From Limnephilus marmoratus (Eukaryota; Arthropoda; Insecta; Trichoptera; Limnephilidae): DNA of 64,000 nt. Position 1 is the first letter of the stretch. Every line of letters starts with the position of its first letter. Location of the stretch: contig OU862913.1 in NCBI GenBank assembly GCA_917880885.1, positions 22,515,286 to 22,579,285 on the forward strand, in the 5' to 3' direction. The notes under the pieces were generated by a model. The model was not told where the DNA came from. It did no database searches and was given only the letters and a program-made list of their open reading frames with translations. This document shows, one piece after another, positions 42,357 to 53,500 of the stretch. A program made the position numbers and the translations under genes.

Positions 42357-45300
42357 TAGACCGGGAGGGGAGATAGGTAAACCCTACGTCATCGACTACA
42401 CGGATGAAACTACTTTTAAGTGATAATGGGCATTTAGAAAATCTTAAAAAAGCTGGTCTGCCGGTGCGCCTCTTGGCAGGAGCCGCGCAGTCATGGAAAT
42501 AGTCAGCGATTTTTTTTTATCAAAATTATGTCACCGACTACACGAACGGAAATGGTCTCTTAGAAAATGAGAAAAAAGCAGGTCTGCCAACCGGCAGCCT
42601 GGCAAGTTTGGAGGCAGCCGGCGTCAAAGTGGGGGAAAAAATTGGTCGATTTTACGTCATCGACTACACGAATGAAACCAATGAATAACTATAGTCCAGA
42701 TCATTCCATATAAGAATTTTGCAGTCTGCCGACCAGCAGCCTGGCAAATTTTTGTGTACGATTTTTTAAAGTTTTTTTTTTTTTTTTAATTTTTCGTTTA
42801 TCTTTATTATTATTTTTATTTCACTATATTTTAAAAACTTCGAATGCCATATTTTAAAAAAATAAGCGAAAAATATAAAAAAAAATAATTTAAGAGTTCC
42901 CAGTGTACCCATACGTCAGGCGAGCCTTTAGACGCCAAACCACTTACGAAACCTGCCGCGGTGCCCCTCACCGCTGTTGCGTATTAATATTTGTGTAAAA
43001 ATTTATAATAATAATAGTCCTTTTAAGTTTGCCTTATAGTCCATAGTAGTTGGAAGTTCGAACAACCAACCCACCGTCACCGTAAGAGCTGCGTTCGTCC
43101 GAAAAACGACGGAAATTTCCGAACCCCGTCCGTTTCATATCGGTTTCGCTTGACCTGCTGCATCGATTACATCAAATACAAGATCGAAACTAACGAAAAC
43201 CTGTAGTCTAGATCATCCCATTTATGACTTCCTTCATCTGCTGACCAGCAGCCTGGCAGTTTTTTGTGTACGATCTTTTAAAGTTTAAAATTTATTTTTA
43301 ATTAAAAAAAATATTTTCAATATCTTTATTATTATTATTATTATTTGAATATGGTTTTCAAAACTTAAAATGAAAGATTTTAAATAAAATAAGTTGTAAT
43401 CATAAAAAAATAAATTTTGAGTGTTCCGAGTGTACCCATCGGACGGGAGAGCCTTTCGACGTGAAACAACTTACTGGAAACTGGCCGCGGAGCCCTTCGC
43501 CGTCAACGCGTGCCCCTATTATTAAACAAATTTATAATAATATAAGTCTTTCTAAGATAACCTAATAGTCCACAGTGGTTGGAAGTTCGAATAACCACCG
43601 CACCGTCGCCATAAGAGCTGCGTTCGTCCGAAAAACGACGGAAATTTCCGAACCCCGTCCGTATCATATCGGTTTCGCTTGCCCTGTTGCACCGATTACT
43701 TCGAATTCAAGATCGAAACTAACGAAAAACTGTAGTCTAGACAATTACATTCATGACTTCATTGGTCTGCCGACCAGCAGCAGCCTGGCAGTTTTTTACG
43801 TACGATTTGTAAAGTTTTTTAATTTTATTAAAATTATTTTCAATTTATTTTTTATTATTTTTATTTCAATATTGTTTTAAAAAATTGGAATGCCAGATTA
43901 AAAAAAAGTGGCAAAGATAAAAAAATTAATTTAAGTGTTTCGAGTGTACCAACCAAGCTATAATATGGGCGCGCAATGGCAGCGAAGGGCTCCGCGGCCA
44001 ATTTCCAGTAAGTTGTTTCGCGTCGAAAGGCTCTCCCGTCCGATGGGTACAATCGGAACACTCAAAATTTATTTTTTTATGATTACAACTTATTTTATTT
44101 AAAATCTTGCATTCTAAGTTTTTAAAATCATATTCAAATAAAAATAATAATAAAGATATTAAAAATATTTTTTTTTTAATTCAAAAAAATTTAAAACTTT
44201 TAAAGGTCGTACACAAAAAACTGACAGGTTGCTGGTCAGCAGACCAAGAAAGTCATAAATGGAATAATCTGGACTACAGGTTTTTGTTAGTTTCGATCTT
44301 GTAATCGATGTAATCGATGCAGCAGGGCAAGCGAAACCGATATGAAACGGAAGGGGTTCGGAAATTTCCGTCGTTTTTCGGACGAACGCAGCTCTTATGG
44401 CGACGGTGCGGTGATTGTTCGAACTTCCAACCACCATAGACTATAGGTTATCTTAAAAAGACTATTATTATGATAAATTTGTTTAATAATATGGGCACGC
44501 GTTTGCGGCGAAGGACTCCGTGGCCAGTTTCCAGTAAGTTCTTTCGCGTCGAAAGGATCTCCCGTCCGATGGATACACTCGGAACACTCAAAATTTATTT
44601 TTTTATGATAACAACTTATTTCATTTAAAATCTTGCTTTCTAAGGTTTTAAGACCATATTCAAATAAAAATGATAATAAAGATATTGAAAATATATATTT
44701 TTTTAATTATTATTTTTTTTTAATTTTAAGAGATCCTACACAAAAACAGCCAGGCTGCTGGTCGGCAGACCAAGGAAGTCATAAATGGGATGATCTAGAC
44801 TACAGGTTTTCATTAGTTTCGATCTTGTATTCGATATAATCGATGCAGCAGGGCAAGCGAAACCGATATGAAACGGACGGGGTTCGGAAATTTCCGTCGT
44901 TTTTCGTACGAACGCAGCTCGTATGGCGACGGTGCGGTGGTTGTTCGAACTTCCAACCACTGTGGACTATTAGGTTATCTTAAAAAGACGTATATTATTA
45001 TAAATTCGTTTAATAATACTGGCACGCGTTGACGGCGAAGGGCTCCGCGGCCAGTTTCCAGTAAGTTGTTTCACGTCGAAAGGCTCTCCCGTCCGATGGG
45101 TATACTCGGAACACTCAAAATTTATTTTTTTATGATTACAACTTATTTTATTTAAAATCTTGCATTCTAAGTTTTGAAAACCATATTCAAATATCAATAA
45201 TAATAAAGATATTGAATTTTTTTTTTTTAATTAAAAAAAAATTTTAAACTTTAAAAGATCGTACACAAAAACTGCCAGGCTGCTGGTCGGCAGACGAAGG

Positions 45301-46632
45301 AAGTCATAATGGGATGATCGAGACTACAGGTTTTCGTTAGTTTCGATCTTGTATTCGATGTAATCGATGCAGCAGGGCAAGCGAAACCGATATGAAACGG
45401 ACGGGGTTCGGAAATTTCCGTCGTTTTTCGGACGAACGCAGTTCTTACGGCGACGGTGGGTTGGTTTAACTTCCAACTACTATAGACTATTAGGCAATCT
45501 TAAAAGGACTATTATTATTATAAACTTTTACACAAATATTAACACGCGACAGCGGTGAGGGGCACCGCGGCAGGTTTCGTAAGTGGTTTGGCGTCTAAAG
45601 GCTCGGCTGACGGATGGGTACACTGGAAACTCTTAAAATTTTTTTCAAAATTTTTTTCGCTCATTTTTTTAAAATATGGCATTCAAAGTTTTTTAAAATA
45701 TAGTGAAATAAAAATGATAATAAAGATAAACGAAAAATTAAAAAAAAAAAAAAAACTTTAAAAAATCGTACATAAAAAATTGCCAGGCTGCTGGTCGGCA
45801 GACCGCGAAATTCTTATATGGAATGATCTGGACTATAGTTATTCATTGGTTTCATTTGTGTAGTCGATGACGTAAAATCGACCAATTTTTTCCCCACTTT
45901 GACGCCGGCTGCCTCCGAACTTGCCAGGCTGCCGGTTGGCAGACCTGCTTTTTTCTCATTTTCTAATCGACCTTTATCATATGAGACCATTTCCGTTCGT
46001 GTAGTCGATGACGTAATTTTGATAAAAAAAAATCGCTGACTATTTCCATGACTGCGCGGCTCCTGCCAAGAGGCGCACCGGCAGACCAGCATTTTTTAGG
46101 TTTTCTAAATGCCCATTATCACTTAAAAGTAGTTTCATCCGTGTAGTCGATGACGTAGGGTTTACCTATCTCCCCTCCCGGTCTCGTATTTCCAATCCCT
46201 AACGCGGTTGAGTCACTCTAGCGACTGAGCCGCGTTAGGGATTGGAAGGCGTAAATCGCCTTACAAACACTACCGCATTTCAGTCGCGTTAATGACTGAA
46301 CCGTGTTAGGGATTGTTATGCATAAATCACCTTACAAAAGTTATACCGATTCAGTCACCTACACGCTTCGTTGCTCTATCAGTTTCTGTGAGGGCGACGA
46401 CCGTAATTATAGAGAGGTTAGCAGAGAGGATGGACAGCGTTTTTTTAGTTAGCATTTTTTTTACATTGAAAATTTATTTTAAGTTATAACAATCCCTAAC
46501 GCGGTTCAGTCACTAGCGCGACTGAAATGCGGTAGTGTTTGTAAGGCGATTTACGCCTTCCAATCCCTAACGCGGCTCAGTCGCTAGAGTGACTCAACCG
46601 CGTTAGGGATTGGAAATACGCCTCCCGGTCTA
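42357..46632. repeat. 4.3-kb palindrome of ~530-bp satellite-like units
   Basis: Both outer ends carry TAGACCGGGAGGGGAGATAG in inverted orientation, followed by GTAGTCGATGACGTA-type blocks. Inside, units marked by CCGACCAGCAGCCTGGCA recur at about 42728, 43240 and 43772 forward and, inverted, at about 44222, 44750, 45278 and 45780, a spacing close to 530 bp. Each unit also has a block GCTGCGTTCGTCCGAAAAAC and an AT-rich spacer. Orientation switches near 43950. It resembles a foldback-type transposon or satellite palindrome. Short frames repeated in each unit are not genes. A MITE is inserted in the right end. Confidence 0.88.
46184..46621. mobile_element. Mutator-like MITE, copy 1 (438 bp)
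   Basis: Ends CGTATTTCCAATCCCTAACG and its complement, arms about 60 bp, and each arm folds on itself (AATCCCTAACGCGG with CCGCGTTAGGGATT). The target duplication is CTCCCGGTC, 9 bp (46175-46183, 46622-46630). The uninserted sequence exists in the other palindrome arm (about 42357-42372, inverted). The first base is T where copy 2 has G. Confidence 0.9.
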
Positions 46633-47129
46633 TTATAAGGACAGGGCCGGATCGCACGGACACTAAATAATTGCTTCTTTGTGCATCTATGTATCGACCG
46701 TCTAGTTGATTACTCAGACATCTTCAAATACTTACTTTTAAGATAATGAGGAAAGCAATATTCGAATGCTCGCCATATTAAATCAAATATTATTGAAGTA
46801 AAACTTCTTTACGCACGCTCGACTTGGGGGGTAAGCTGGTGAATGCGTTACGAAAAAGTGTGATACGAACGGTAATCGACGCGAACGGTGATCGATGCGA
46901 ACGGTGATCGGGCGAGGCGAACGGTCGGGCCTTTACGCACGCTTGACTTAGGGAGTAAGTTGGGGCAAGAGAGAGAGGTGCGAGCACAAGGAATCGTTTA
47001 TTGAATAACCATGCCATAAATACCATATGGATTTTATTGCAAAACGGAAATATTTTTATCATCTGACAAAATACGATCGATTTTTTAATAAAAACTGGAT
47101 TTTCCAAAAATATAAGGGTATGGGTATTG
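46633..47129. other. unassigned DNA with local GC-rich repeats
   Basis: Bases 46805-46980 hold two copies of TTTACGCACGCT(C/T)GACTT(A/G)GG around three short GCGAACGGTGATCG repeats. The minus frame at 46790-47137 passes through these and is not supported as a gene. Confidence 0.5.
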
Positions 47130-47333
47130 GGTTCCACGTCAACTCATAATGAAACCAACTCAGAAACACCTCAAAAAGGTCATTAAAAGCTATGAAAAAA
47201 TAATTTTAAAATAGCCGGTAACCCTAACCTAACTTAACCTATTTGACCAATTTTTTTATTTTTTTTATCATCACTCCTAATGACCTTTTTGAGATGCTTC
47301 TGAGTTGGTTTCATTATGAGTTGTCTGGTCACC
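47130..47333. mobile_element. palindromic MITE with CCTAA-rich core, copy 1
   Basis: Ends as CAACTCATAATGAAACCAAC inverted repeats. The core has ACCCTAACCTAACTTAACC. Flanked by GGGTATTG on both sides. Copies 2 and 3 are at 48749 and 49636. Confidence 0.85.
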
Positions 47334-47700
47334 GGGTATTGGTATCAGTTCGCTGTGTTTGTTGACTTAGCAGAGGTGCCCGGGTTCATAGGTGAGATTT
47401 GTCCGATCTTGGCGGCGGATGCGTCTACCCACCTACTACGTGGCAGGCCGGATCGGGAGATACTGGTTAAGGAAGGCCTTTTTTCCTCTCCTGCCGGACT
47501 CTCTCAGTCCATCGCCTTGCAGCGCAGTGGCAGGAAAGAATTCATAAGTCCTGGAGACACTGACCCCCAGAATCCTTCTCACCCTTCATACTTTTTCCTT
47601 CCCAGAATTTCATCTCCTTCCTTTTCTCAAAAGACTCCCCCTAAGATGACTGAGGGAAATTATTTTCCTTAGAGCCTCCTACGTTGAACCAATGTATTAT
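47334..47700 (+). mobile_element. SINE-like repeat, family S
   Basis: Sense copy from the GTTGACTTAGCAGAGGTGCC block through GCGGATGCGTCTACCCACC to the hairpin (about 47650-47676). 5' truncated at the MITE. Confidence 0.8.
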
Positions 47701-48344
47701 TTTTTTAAATTGGGTGAAGCTCATGCAGGGCCTAGCAGCAAAAAACCACGTGAAAGTATCGAATAGTAGATATTAATAGGTTACCGTATGCGTGGTTGAA
47801 TTTCAGAACCCGGCATCGAGTGCATGTCTGACGCCACGCCATAGGCGCCGCGCCACAAATAACACATTTGTACGTGATTTAAACAAAACTATCATTGTAA
47901 TTCGGTTTCGAATTCAAGAATTCGTCAAAAGATGTCGCCACTTCCGTTAGCAGGACGCTCGTGCCCCCCCCTAGGTATGAGTAGGTACTACGAATTTGTG
48001 AATTAGTAGTATCTCTCTGGACATGGAAAGATTGACGTTAATACGGTTGTATCAAGTGTCTATATATTAGATATGACGTTATTGCCTGTCCCGGTGACTA
48101 ACTATCACTGGATGACAGTGGATCCGAGGAACGGACTATTTTTGAAACCAGTTTCTATTGGATTTATAAAATGGTCACCAACACTAACTGCCCAGCAGCA
48201 AAAACCTGCGGAGCGGGTTTTTAACTGCTAGTATATATTGTTGTCCCATTATAACTGTCTGCCAGAACACACAATAAACTTTTCTTCCCTGGAATACACC
48301 CCTGTCCTGAATGTTTAGAATATGTGAATATATTTATAATTTTT
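47701..48344. other. unassigned DNA upstream of proposed exon 1
   Basis: No repeat or gene recognised. If the exon at 48571 is right, part of this is promoter-proximal DNA of gene 2. Confidence 0.4.
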
Positions 48345-48352
48345 TGACGTCA
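48345..48352 (+). promoter_or_regulatory. CRE-type palindrome TGACGTCA
   Basis: A full cAMP-response-element consensus TGACGTCA lies about 220 bases before the proposed start codon of gene 2, with a TATTTATAA stretch just upstream (48331-48339). A chance match is possible in this much sequence. Confidence 0.25.
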
Positions 48353-48570
48353 TTACATTATTCGCATTGCGATTTTCGATTCGCAATCCACGGCCAGGAG
48401 TCTAAGGAGTCAGTCCACAGTTCAACACCGTCCTCAGTCGCTCGCTCTTAAACCATCAGCAAACCAAGACACGTTTATCTGAATTATTGAATCTAGCTTG
48501 CCGTGGTCGTTCGTTTATTAGATTTTTAATTTAGAAGCAGTTCTCGAACAGAGTGCCAAGAGTTCACATA

Positions 48571-48580
48571 ATGTCCAGCG
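48571..48580 (+). CDS. proposed first coding exon of lipase-NACHT gene 2
   Basis: ATGTCCAGCG followed by the strong donor GTAAGT (48581). It codes M-S-S plus one base, ending in phase 1. The next exon (57433) fits this phase, giving an uninterrupted frame into the lipase domain. The preceding ~200 bases look like a 5' UTR: not obviously repetitive and GC higher than surroundings. The exon is very short, so the call depends on the phase chain and should be tested with RNA data. The intron to 57432 would be 8.9 kb. Confidence 0.4.
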
Positions 48581-48748
48581 GTAAGTTGATTTTATAATTT
48601 TATTCATAATTAGGTACTCTTCTGACGGACCGTTTCTGGAATGGGCGCGCCCGGGTGGTGTCTCTGTGGGGCGTCATCAATGATGTGTCAGACTTTGGTT
48701 TGGACTTTGGGCGTGGTGGCGTGGGACGTGGCGTGCGGCGCATGGAAC

Positions 48749-48941
48749 GGTTATGCCAACTGAGAATGAAACCAACTCAGAACCACCTCAGAAAGGTCAT
48801 TAAAAGCTATGAAAATACAATTTTAAAATAGCCGGTAACCCTAACCTAACTTAACCTATTTAATAATTTTTTTAATATTTTTTTTATCATCACTGTTAAT
48901 GACCTTTCTGAGTTGGTTTCATTCTGAGTTGGCCGGTCACC
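48749..48941. mobile_element. palindromic MITE with CCTAA-rich core, copy 2
   Basis: Same ends and core as copy 1. It is flanked by GCATGGAAC and GCGTGGAAC, a 9-bp duplication with one change. It lies just inside intron 1 of gene 2. Confidence 0.85.
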
Positions 48942-49229
48942 GCGTGGAACATAGGGCGTGATGCGTGTAGAACATATCTGACTTTAAGAGGAACAGTTGC
49001 GCGGCTCTTTACAAAACTTAAATTTAGATTTGAAACAAAAATACTTTTACGTTTTTGAATTGAAATTTTTTAGCCCCGTTGTGATTTGAAAATCGGATGA
49101 AACGGAAATGACGCATTATATTACTTACGAATTGGCCGCTTTGATTACGACCTCACTTTTGAAGGCTCCTATTGGTTGAGAATATGTTGGCGAAGGTTTC
49201 ACTTCAAACGCGTGTGAACTGCACTGGAT
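48942..49229. other. unassigned intronic DNA
   Basis: No feature recognised. Confidence 0.4.
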
Positions 49230-49572
49230 TTTTTTAAAATTAACCCCACACAAGAGGCCCTGTAGAAAATTTTATCCCTCAGGGCCTATGTCATGTTTGA
49301 GAATGCTGTGTGGTTGGTATTTTTAAGGAAAGGAAGGAGAGGATGTTCTGGGAAGGGACAAATTATGAAGGATGGGTAGGAATCTGAGGGTCAAGAGAGT
49401 CGTGCTGGAGAGGTCTAGGTTAAATCTCCCTCAACCAGACAAACCTCACCCAATGAACACGGGAACCCCTGCTAAGTCGCAAAACGTAGCATGCCGCTTG
49501 GGGTATGGCAAAGGTGTTGGTTATTCAATGAATGGTTCCCATGGCGGCGGTACCCATACCCGCCTCTCAATT
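49230..49572 (-). mobile_element. SINE-like repeat, family S
   Basis: Antisense copy with hairpin at 49256-49286, purine-rich middle and the ACCCATACCCGCCTC end. It has an internal deletion around 49440. The 69-codon frame at 49372 lies within it and is not a gene. Confidence 0.85.
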
Positions 49573-49635
49573 TTTTTATAATATGTGAATATAATTTGTT
49601 TATAGTATATATTAGGCAGAGTTTATAATATATTT

Positions 49636-49847
49636 GGTTCCATGCCAACTCAGAATCAAGTCAACTCAACACATTATTGAAAAGTCATTAAAAGCTATGA
49701 AAAAAATTAAAAATATTCCATTACCTAATCCCTAACCTAACGTAACCTATTTAACAATTTATATATACATATATTATTTTTTTTTCATTGCTTTTAATAT
49801 CTTTTCAGATGTGTTGAGTTTAGTTGATTCTGAGTTGTCCGGTCACC
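49636..49847. mobile_element. palindromic MITE with CCTAA-rich core, copy 3
   Basis: More diverged copy, with the same GGTCACC end and a CCTAACCTAACGTAACC core. Flanks AATATATTT and GATGTATTT are a decayed 9-bp duplication. Confidence 0.75.
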
Positions 49848-50453
49848 GATGTATTTAAATAAACAGGGTGTTTTGGGTCGTACTTGACTTACTTGAACAA
49901 TTGATTCCTGATATTAGTTGGGAGTATAAAATGCTAATGAAGTTTAGGTCTCCAGTGACATTTTTTTCAACTTAAGGCGATCCATTAGTTCACTACTGTG
50001 CCGTGGACAGTAGTTCTTCGGTGGACGCCATAGGGTTCATTTTGAATCGTCGACTAGCGGCCGTATTGTAAAATATCAGCGCGAAAATGCATATTTTATT
50101 TTGGGAAGATTGGGTGTAAATATCAACTTTTTTTGCGATTATTATAAAATAAACTGAATTTGCCACATTACACAATAAAACCATATCCGAAAAGGGGTTT
50201 ATAAATAGGAGAGTTTGGACTTGAAAGAGTGTTTTTTAGACCTTATACTTTATTTTTTTATAGGCTTATTAAAAGACTTATATGAAAATGACCGATATTT
50301 TTAAGGGCCAAGGTATGTTCTACACGCAGTATTTAATTTAAGCTTCTACAATACTTCTAAGCGATCAAATTTTCAAAACAAAAACATATGATTTTGCATT
50401 ATTTACTATGGCTTCATCTTAAAACATAACGACTAATTATTAGATATTGGACG
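49848..50453. other. unassigned intronic DNA
   Basis: AT-rich, no gene or repeat recognised. Confidence 0.4.
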
Positions 50454-50462
50454 GTACGGGTC

Positions 50463-50701
50463 GCGTATTTCCAAAACCTACACCGCTTCAGTTATACACC
50501 GGTAGCGACAATTTACATCTTCAATTTAAAAATTAAAATATTTAGAAATAAAATTATTAATTTCTAATATACACATTGGAAAGATTATTTTATTTAGATC
50601 TTAAATTTTTGTTTTTGCAAAGTGATAACCAATATAGAGGTGTATTTAAAATGTAAATTGTCGCTACCACGACTGAACCAGTAAAGGTTTTGGAAATACG
50701 C
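50463..50701. mobile_element. Mutator-like MITE, copy 2 (239 bp)
   Basis: Ends GCGTATTTCCAAAACCT and the inverted GGTTTTGGAAATACGC. The target duplication GTACGGGTC is perfect, 9 bp (50454-50462, 50702-50710). It also has subterminal inverted GTAGCGACAATTTACAT blocks. It shares the terminal CGTATTTCCAA with the element at 46184. Confidence 0.9.
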
Positions 50702-50839
50702 GTACGGGTCGGGGTGAGTGATTTGGCGGTTACTCGGCTGAGTGACCAGTGTTGACGTGTGGAAGAAAAATAATTATTTGGTTTCGAAGAAAAAAAAATC
50801 GAAAAAAAATATCTGATATTATTTTATAAATATATTATA

Positions 50840-50985
50840 ATTTGGGAGGCGGGTATGGGTACCGCCGCCTCGGGAATCATTTATTGGATAACCAACACCC
50901 CTGCCACAGTTCCCCCTAAGCGGTTCGCTTCGTTTGGTGACTTAGCAGGGGTGCCCGGCTTCAGTGGGTTGATGTTTGTATAATC
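50840..50985 (+). mobile_element. SINE-like repeat, family S, 5' fragment
   Basis: TTTGGGAGGCGGGTATGGGTACCG start through the GGTGACTTAGCAGGGGTGCCC block, then lost. Confidence 0.8.
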
Positions 50986-51390
50986 GATTTTTGTGGGAGT
51001 AAAATAGATTTTTCATCGATATTATATAATATAACGTAATACTAATACTAAGTATAAAATGAAGTCACTCACGCTGTATGTGCGCTTAGATCTTTTAAAC
51101 TATACATCGGATTTTCATGTGGTTTTCACCAATACATACAGTGATTCACAACGAAGGTTTAGGCATATAATTTGTCAAGGTTCTGTGTAAATTGGTTGAA
51201 ATATATAATATATAAAAGTAGCGGGATAGCAAGCGGGTATGGATTTGATATGTATGCAAATTAACAGATGGCGTTGTCGGTAGATGGCGTTGTGTTTCGT
51301 TAGTCACAGCTACGTGTTACCGGGTCTGATAGTAGTAGGTATATATTTGTCAACTTGGCCTTTATTTTTGTTTATTCGGATTTTTTTCAA
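50986..51390. other. unassigned intronic DNA
   Basis: No gene seen. A CACGTGTTACCGGGTCTGA-like stretch near 51310 may be a repeat end. Confidence 0.35.
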
Positions 51391-51394
51391 TTTG

Positions 51395-51700
51395 AGAGGG
51401 AGGTATGGGTACCATGTATTGGGTAATCAACACCTCTGACATAGGTCACCCTAAGGTTCGCTACGATTGGTGACTTGGCAGGGGTGCCTGTGTTCACGGG
51501 GTCCCTGTGTTTGAGGTTTGTCTAGGTCTAGAGGAAGAAAGGAAAGAGAGAAAGTACTGAGAAAGAAAAAGGTTCGAGAGTAGGTAATGACGGAATCCAC
51601 TCCTCCCACTGCGGTGCAAGTCGAGAGAGGTCAAATGATCCCATTCAACCAGTCTCTCCGAATATTGGTGGCATCTCTAGAGATAACCATCGGGAACATA
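51395..51700 (+). mobile_element. SINE-like repeat, family S, diverged 5' portion
   Basis: GAGAGGGAGGTATGGGTACC, TCAACACCTCTGACATAGG and CAGTCTCTCCG blocks. It is directly followed by the LINE fragment, so either two insertions abut or the short repeat was derived by joining to a LINE 3' part. Confidence 0.65.
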
Positions 51701-52620
51701 GAAATGAATGCTATCCATGACAGCCTGACATAATTTTGAAGCCATCCACCAATCAGTTTGAAGAAATGTGCACATCCCCACGTCATCTGCTTTGAAGCAA
51801 AGAATGGACGGTTACCTCGAGAGTGTTTTCTCTTGGGGTAAAAATTATCTCGTTGAATTTAATGTTTCAAAGACCCAATCTTGTCTGATTACGTCTAAAA
51901 GGGATCGAACTGAAAATCTAGTATCTTTCAACGGTAGCAATCTTCCGAACAGGCCCTCCATTGATATGCTTGGTGTAACCCTAAGTGACCAGCTCAGGTA
52001 TGGGGGGTCCATCGAAGCCAGATTAAAGCTAGCCTCCCAAATACTGGGCGTAATGTACTTTAATAGTACACAACTGCTAACTCTGTACAAATCACAAGTG
52101 CGCCCCACGGTTGAATTTGGCAGACATCTCTGGTCTGGAGCTCCAAAATACCTGATATACCCTCGACTCTGAGAAGAAACGGACGGTCTGTTTGATAGAT
52201 TCTCCCATCTTAACAGACGGATTGCAATCTTTAGAGCACAGGCGTCGGGTGGGAATGCTATCCTTGTTCTACCGGTATTACAATGGAAGACGCTCCGAGG
52301 AACTAGCGTCATTGATCCCTTCGGCACTGGTGCATACTCGGGAAACACGCCAAATGCGTGCCCAACATTTGTACATGGTTGACATTTGTCACATTATGAG
52401 AACGGGCCGTTTCTTCGACTCGTTCTTGTGTTCAACAGCTCGGCTGTGGAATGATTTGCCGGCCTCTGTGTTTCCTCTTTCCTACAACATGGGTCTCTTC
52501 AAGACCAATATTCATTCCTTCCTCTACTCAAAAAGACCCTCCATACAGCATTCCTGATGACATAGGCCCTGAGGGAAATTATTTTCCTCAGGGCCTCCTG
52601 TGTGGAGTTAATCTTCGCCA
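51701..52620 (+). pseudogene. Jockey/CR1-like LINE, C-terminal reverse-transcriptase part
   Basis: First piece (51768-52172): WGKNYLVEFNVSKTQSC, LGVTLSDQLRYGGSIEARLK and TLYKSQVRPTVEFGRHLWSG, the late palm and thumb part of a reverse transcriptase. Then a frameshift near 52175 and second piece (52192-52557): HRRRVGMLSLFYRYYNGR, RMRAQHLYM, FFDSFLCSTARLWNDLPASV, YNMGLFKTNIHSFL and a stop. The 3' end has the hairpin GGCCCTGAGGGAAA/TTTTCCTCAGGGCC (52565-52595) and TGTGTGGAG. The 5' two thirds are missing. This is the best visible source for the tail shared with family S. Confidence 0.85.
52565..52595 (+). other. LINE/SINE 3' hairpin
   Basis: Perfect 14-bp stem, with one G-T pair, around a TTA loop: GGCCCTGAGGGAAA then TTTTCCTCAGGGCC. 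The same hairpin closes at least nine copies of family S or LINE tails in this window. Such a structure is the expected recognition site for the LINE's own reverse transcriptase. Confidence 0.8.
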
Positions 52621-53496
52621 GACGCTCTACAACATTATATTTCATTTTGTTATTAAAACAGACCGTTTTAAGTCAACAATTTCAATAATATAACACAGCA
52701 TGAGTCAATACGTCCAAAATAGCATCTGCCGGCATTCTGCGCGGGAGCGAGATGAGCAAGAAATTGCTATTATTTATTTTAAGTGATTCATTTATACGGT
52801 GACCTCATCCAATATGTTGCTACTATCGGTTGAGGACGCAGAAAAATAATACGCAGCCAGCTGTGTTCAAGAAATTCTCTCCGGTTGTCGATGGATTACT
52901 ATTGAGGTGCAATATCTGTAATTTTGAAGTTGATGAATGCAGATGTAGGTGATGTCTTAATAGGTAATGTTGAAAGTAGTTTCGTGTAGGAATGATAACT
53001 TGGAGATTTAGATAGAATAACTTTATTTAAGATTTAAGTGTAATCAAACTTATAATTTAGAGAATGTCAATTAGCGAACAAGTGAACAGAAGTGCAGCGT
53101 GTAGACTGTAATAAGAAATAAAAGTGAACCTGGAGGAACGCTAAATCCTCGTTTAAATAGCATTTTCAGTATTCCCGAATCGTGGGAGACTTCATAGTTT
53201 TTATTACTAAACACACAAAAAATGCTTATGCAGGAAAATCAGTTATGGGTTTAGTTAATCCTTAAATTTTGGTTAACGGTTTTCAATTAAATAATGTACC
53301 GATTTGTTCGAAAAAGAGTGCGTAAAAGGTTGACATTAATGCGTGTGATTTATAGCAAAGGGCTGGTGAATATAACAATGTCTTGCAGTGAAAATAAAAA
53401 AAAATTGGACCCCGTGTTAATAATATGGTTATTTGGGACGATCCCAAATTTTTGGCGCAGCACCGCATGTCGAAAGAATCCTGCTGTTGAACAGGC
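52621..53496. other. unassigned intronic DNA
   Basis: No gene or repeat recognised. A minus-strand/plus-strand pair of short frames near 53283-53507 has no domain. DPVLIIWLFGT is too little to call. Confidence 0.4.
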
Positions 53497-53500
53497 TTAA

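Noticed and set aside
43575..45558. Repeated 60-100-codon frames with VGSSNNHRTVAIRAAFVRK
   Set aside because: They recur once per 530-bp satellite unit with different ends and shifts, so they reflect the repeat and not a gene family.
48366..48395. tRNA-like GATTCGCAATCC near proposed exon 1
   Set aside because: Only 12 bases match the tRNA-like units at 55607; no A or B box or cloverleaf.
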